From assembly GCF_020252405.1 (NCBI RefSeq), contig NZ_JADCDA010000003.1, positions 1 to 50,398 on the forward strand: a stretch of DNA of 50,398 bases, read 5' to 3'. The position numbers and the translations under genes were made by a program. The DNA is from Aestuariivirga sp. GTDB taxonomy: Bacteria > Pseudomonadota > Alphaproteobacteria > Rhizobiales > Aestuariivirgaceae. Under the pieces are notes generated by a model. The model saw only the letters and a program-made list of their open reading frames with translations, did not search any database and was not told the DNA's origin. How positions within the stretch are numbered: the first letter of the stretch is position 1; every line of letters starts with the position of its first letter. Shown here piece after piece: positions 49,841 through 50,398 of the stretch.

Positions 49841-50398
49841 ATGGCCGTCGAAGTCATCCTCCCCCGCGTCGACATGGACATGGCGGCAGGCAAGATCTCC
49901 AGGTGGCTCCACAAGGACGGCGACAGGGTCGCCAGGGGTGCCGCCCTGTTCGAGATCGAGACCGACAAGGCGGCGATGGAGATCGACAGCCCGGCCGACG
50001 GCATCCTGCGCAACATCATGGTGAGCGCGGGGGCCAGCGCGCCGGTCGGCTCCGCCGTCGCCTGGATCTACGCCGAGGGCGAGGCCGTGGCCGCCCCTGC
50101 CCCCGCGGCGGCAACCGCCGCTGCGTCGGCGTTACCGGCCGCGGCGCCGCCACCGGCAGCGCATGTTGTATCAGCCCCCGCCATCACTGGCGAGGCCCCG
50201 CGCGCCACACCGCTCGCCCGCCGCCTCGCGCGGCAGGCCGGCCTCACGCTGGCTGCCCTCTCCGGCACCGGCCCGCGCGGCCGCATCACCGCCGCCGATG
50301 TGCGGGGCGCCGGCGAGGCGAATTCCGCACCGGCCGCCACCGCCGCCCCCGCACCATCGGCGGAGGACATCCGGAAGCTTTACGCCCCCGGAAGCTTC
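49841..50398 (+). CDS. Dihydrolipoamide acyltransferase E2, partial
   Basis: 186 residues visible before the window ends. Lipoyl domain with ETDKAAMEI (Lys43 is the lipoylation site), an Ala/Pro-rich linker, then peripheral-subunit-binding domain (ATPLARRLARQAGLTLAALS, GTGPRGRITAADV) and another linker ending EDIRKLYAPGSF, where the acyltransferase domain should begin. In pyruvate dehydrogenases this stretch is followed by the catalytic trimer. One base separates it from the E1 beta stop. The 3' end is not in the window. Confidence 0.92.
   Translation, partial: MAVEVILPRVDMDMAAGKISRWLHKDGDRVARGAALFEIETDKAAMEIDSPADGILRNIMVSAGASAPVGSAVAWIYAEGEAVAAPAPAAATAAASALPAAAPPPAAHVVSAPAITGEAPRATPLARRLARQAGLTLAALSGTGPRGRITAADVRGAGEANSAPAATAAPAPSAEDIRKLYAPGSF

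Overview
The window is about 50 kb of GC-rich chromosome from an alphaproteobacterium, most probably of the Hyphomicrobiales (Rhizobiales). The evidence is a complete CckA-type hybrid histidine kinase, a mitochondrial-type NDUFS4-like complex I accessory protein, DUF2852 and DUF2878 proteins, a tandem cold-shock-domain protein, a pyrH-frr-uppS-cdsA-rseP-bamA-fabZ envelope block, and a family of modular palindromic intergenic repeats typical of this order. The species cannot be named from sequence reading alone.

Layout. 1-3.6 kb: a partial gene at the edge, a broken glycine-zipper copy, then a redox locus (MarR regulator and TAT-exported Acg-like nitroreductase, divergent from a flavodoxin-fold quinone reductase and a membrane protein) around a perfect 16-bp palindrome. 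3.6-9.1 kb: glycine-zipper protein, PfkB-type sugar kinase, ModE-like regulator, modBC without modA, and a cytochrome c coupled to a PPi-dependent phosphofructokinase. 9.2-19.9 kb: DUF2852, FliO-like, CckA, amidase, tRNA-Arg, NDUFS4-like, tRNA-Pro, DUF192, double cold-shock protein, sirtuin, GloA, cupin/SDR pair. 19.9-23.9 kb: DUF2878, holin-like and DUF883-like membrane proteins, a degenerate Hpt and a receiver-HD-GYP protein lacking its phosphoacceptor, and a second glycine-zipper protein. 24.0-27.5 kb: a compact operon of formylglycine-generating enzyme, two membrane proteins and a cytoplasmic Cys-type sulfatase. 27.6-38.8 kb: DUF1214 remnant, tRNA-Glu, recJ-hom, fabZ, bamA, rseP, cdsA, uppS, frr, pyrH. 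39.2-44.1 kb: a lower-GC island beginning next to tRNA-Thr, with an unknown protein, a Rossmann-like protein coupled to a MORC/GHKL-type ATPase, a C5-cytosine DNA methyltransferase and a frameshifted vsr. 44.3-50.4 kb: DUF1269 protein, a UgpC/MalK-type ABC ATPase, and a divergent operon encoding a SAF-domain oxidoreductase and a 2-oxoacid dehydrogenase complex (E1 alpha, E1 beta, E2 cut by the window end).

Themes. (1) Thirteen loci carry a mosaic hairpin repeat, several starting exactly at or inside the stop codon of a gene. (2) The conserved envelope block lacks dxr, lpxD, lpxA and lpxB, and hom-recJ lacks the usual glpX; repeats occupy the dxr and lpx gaps, while a reversible PPi-phosphofructokinase nearby could replace GlpX. 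(3) The 39-44 kb island looks like a restriction/defence module without an obvious intact nuclease and is the best candidate for an undescribed system. (4) The Hpt/HD-GYP pair has lost both phosphorylation sites but kept an intact cyclic-di-GMP phosphodiesterase domain.
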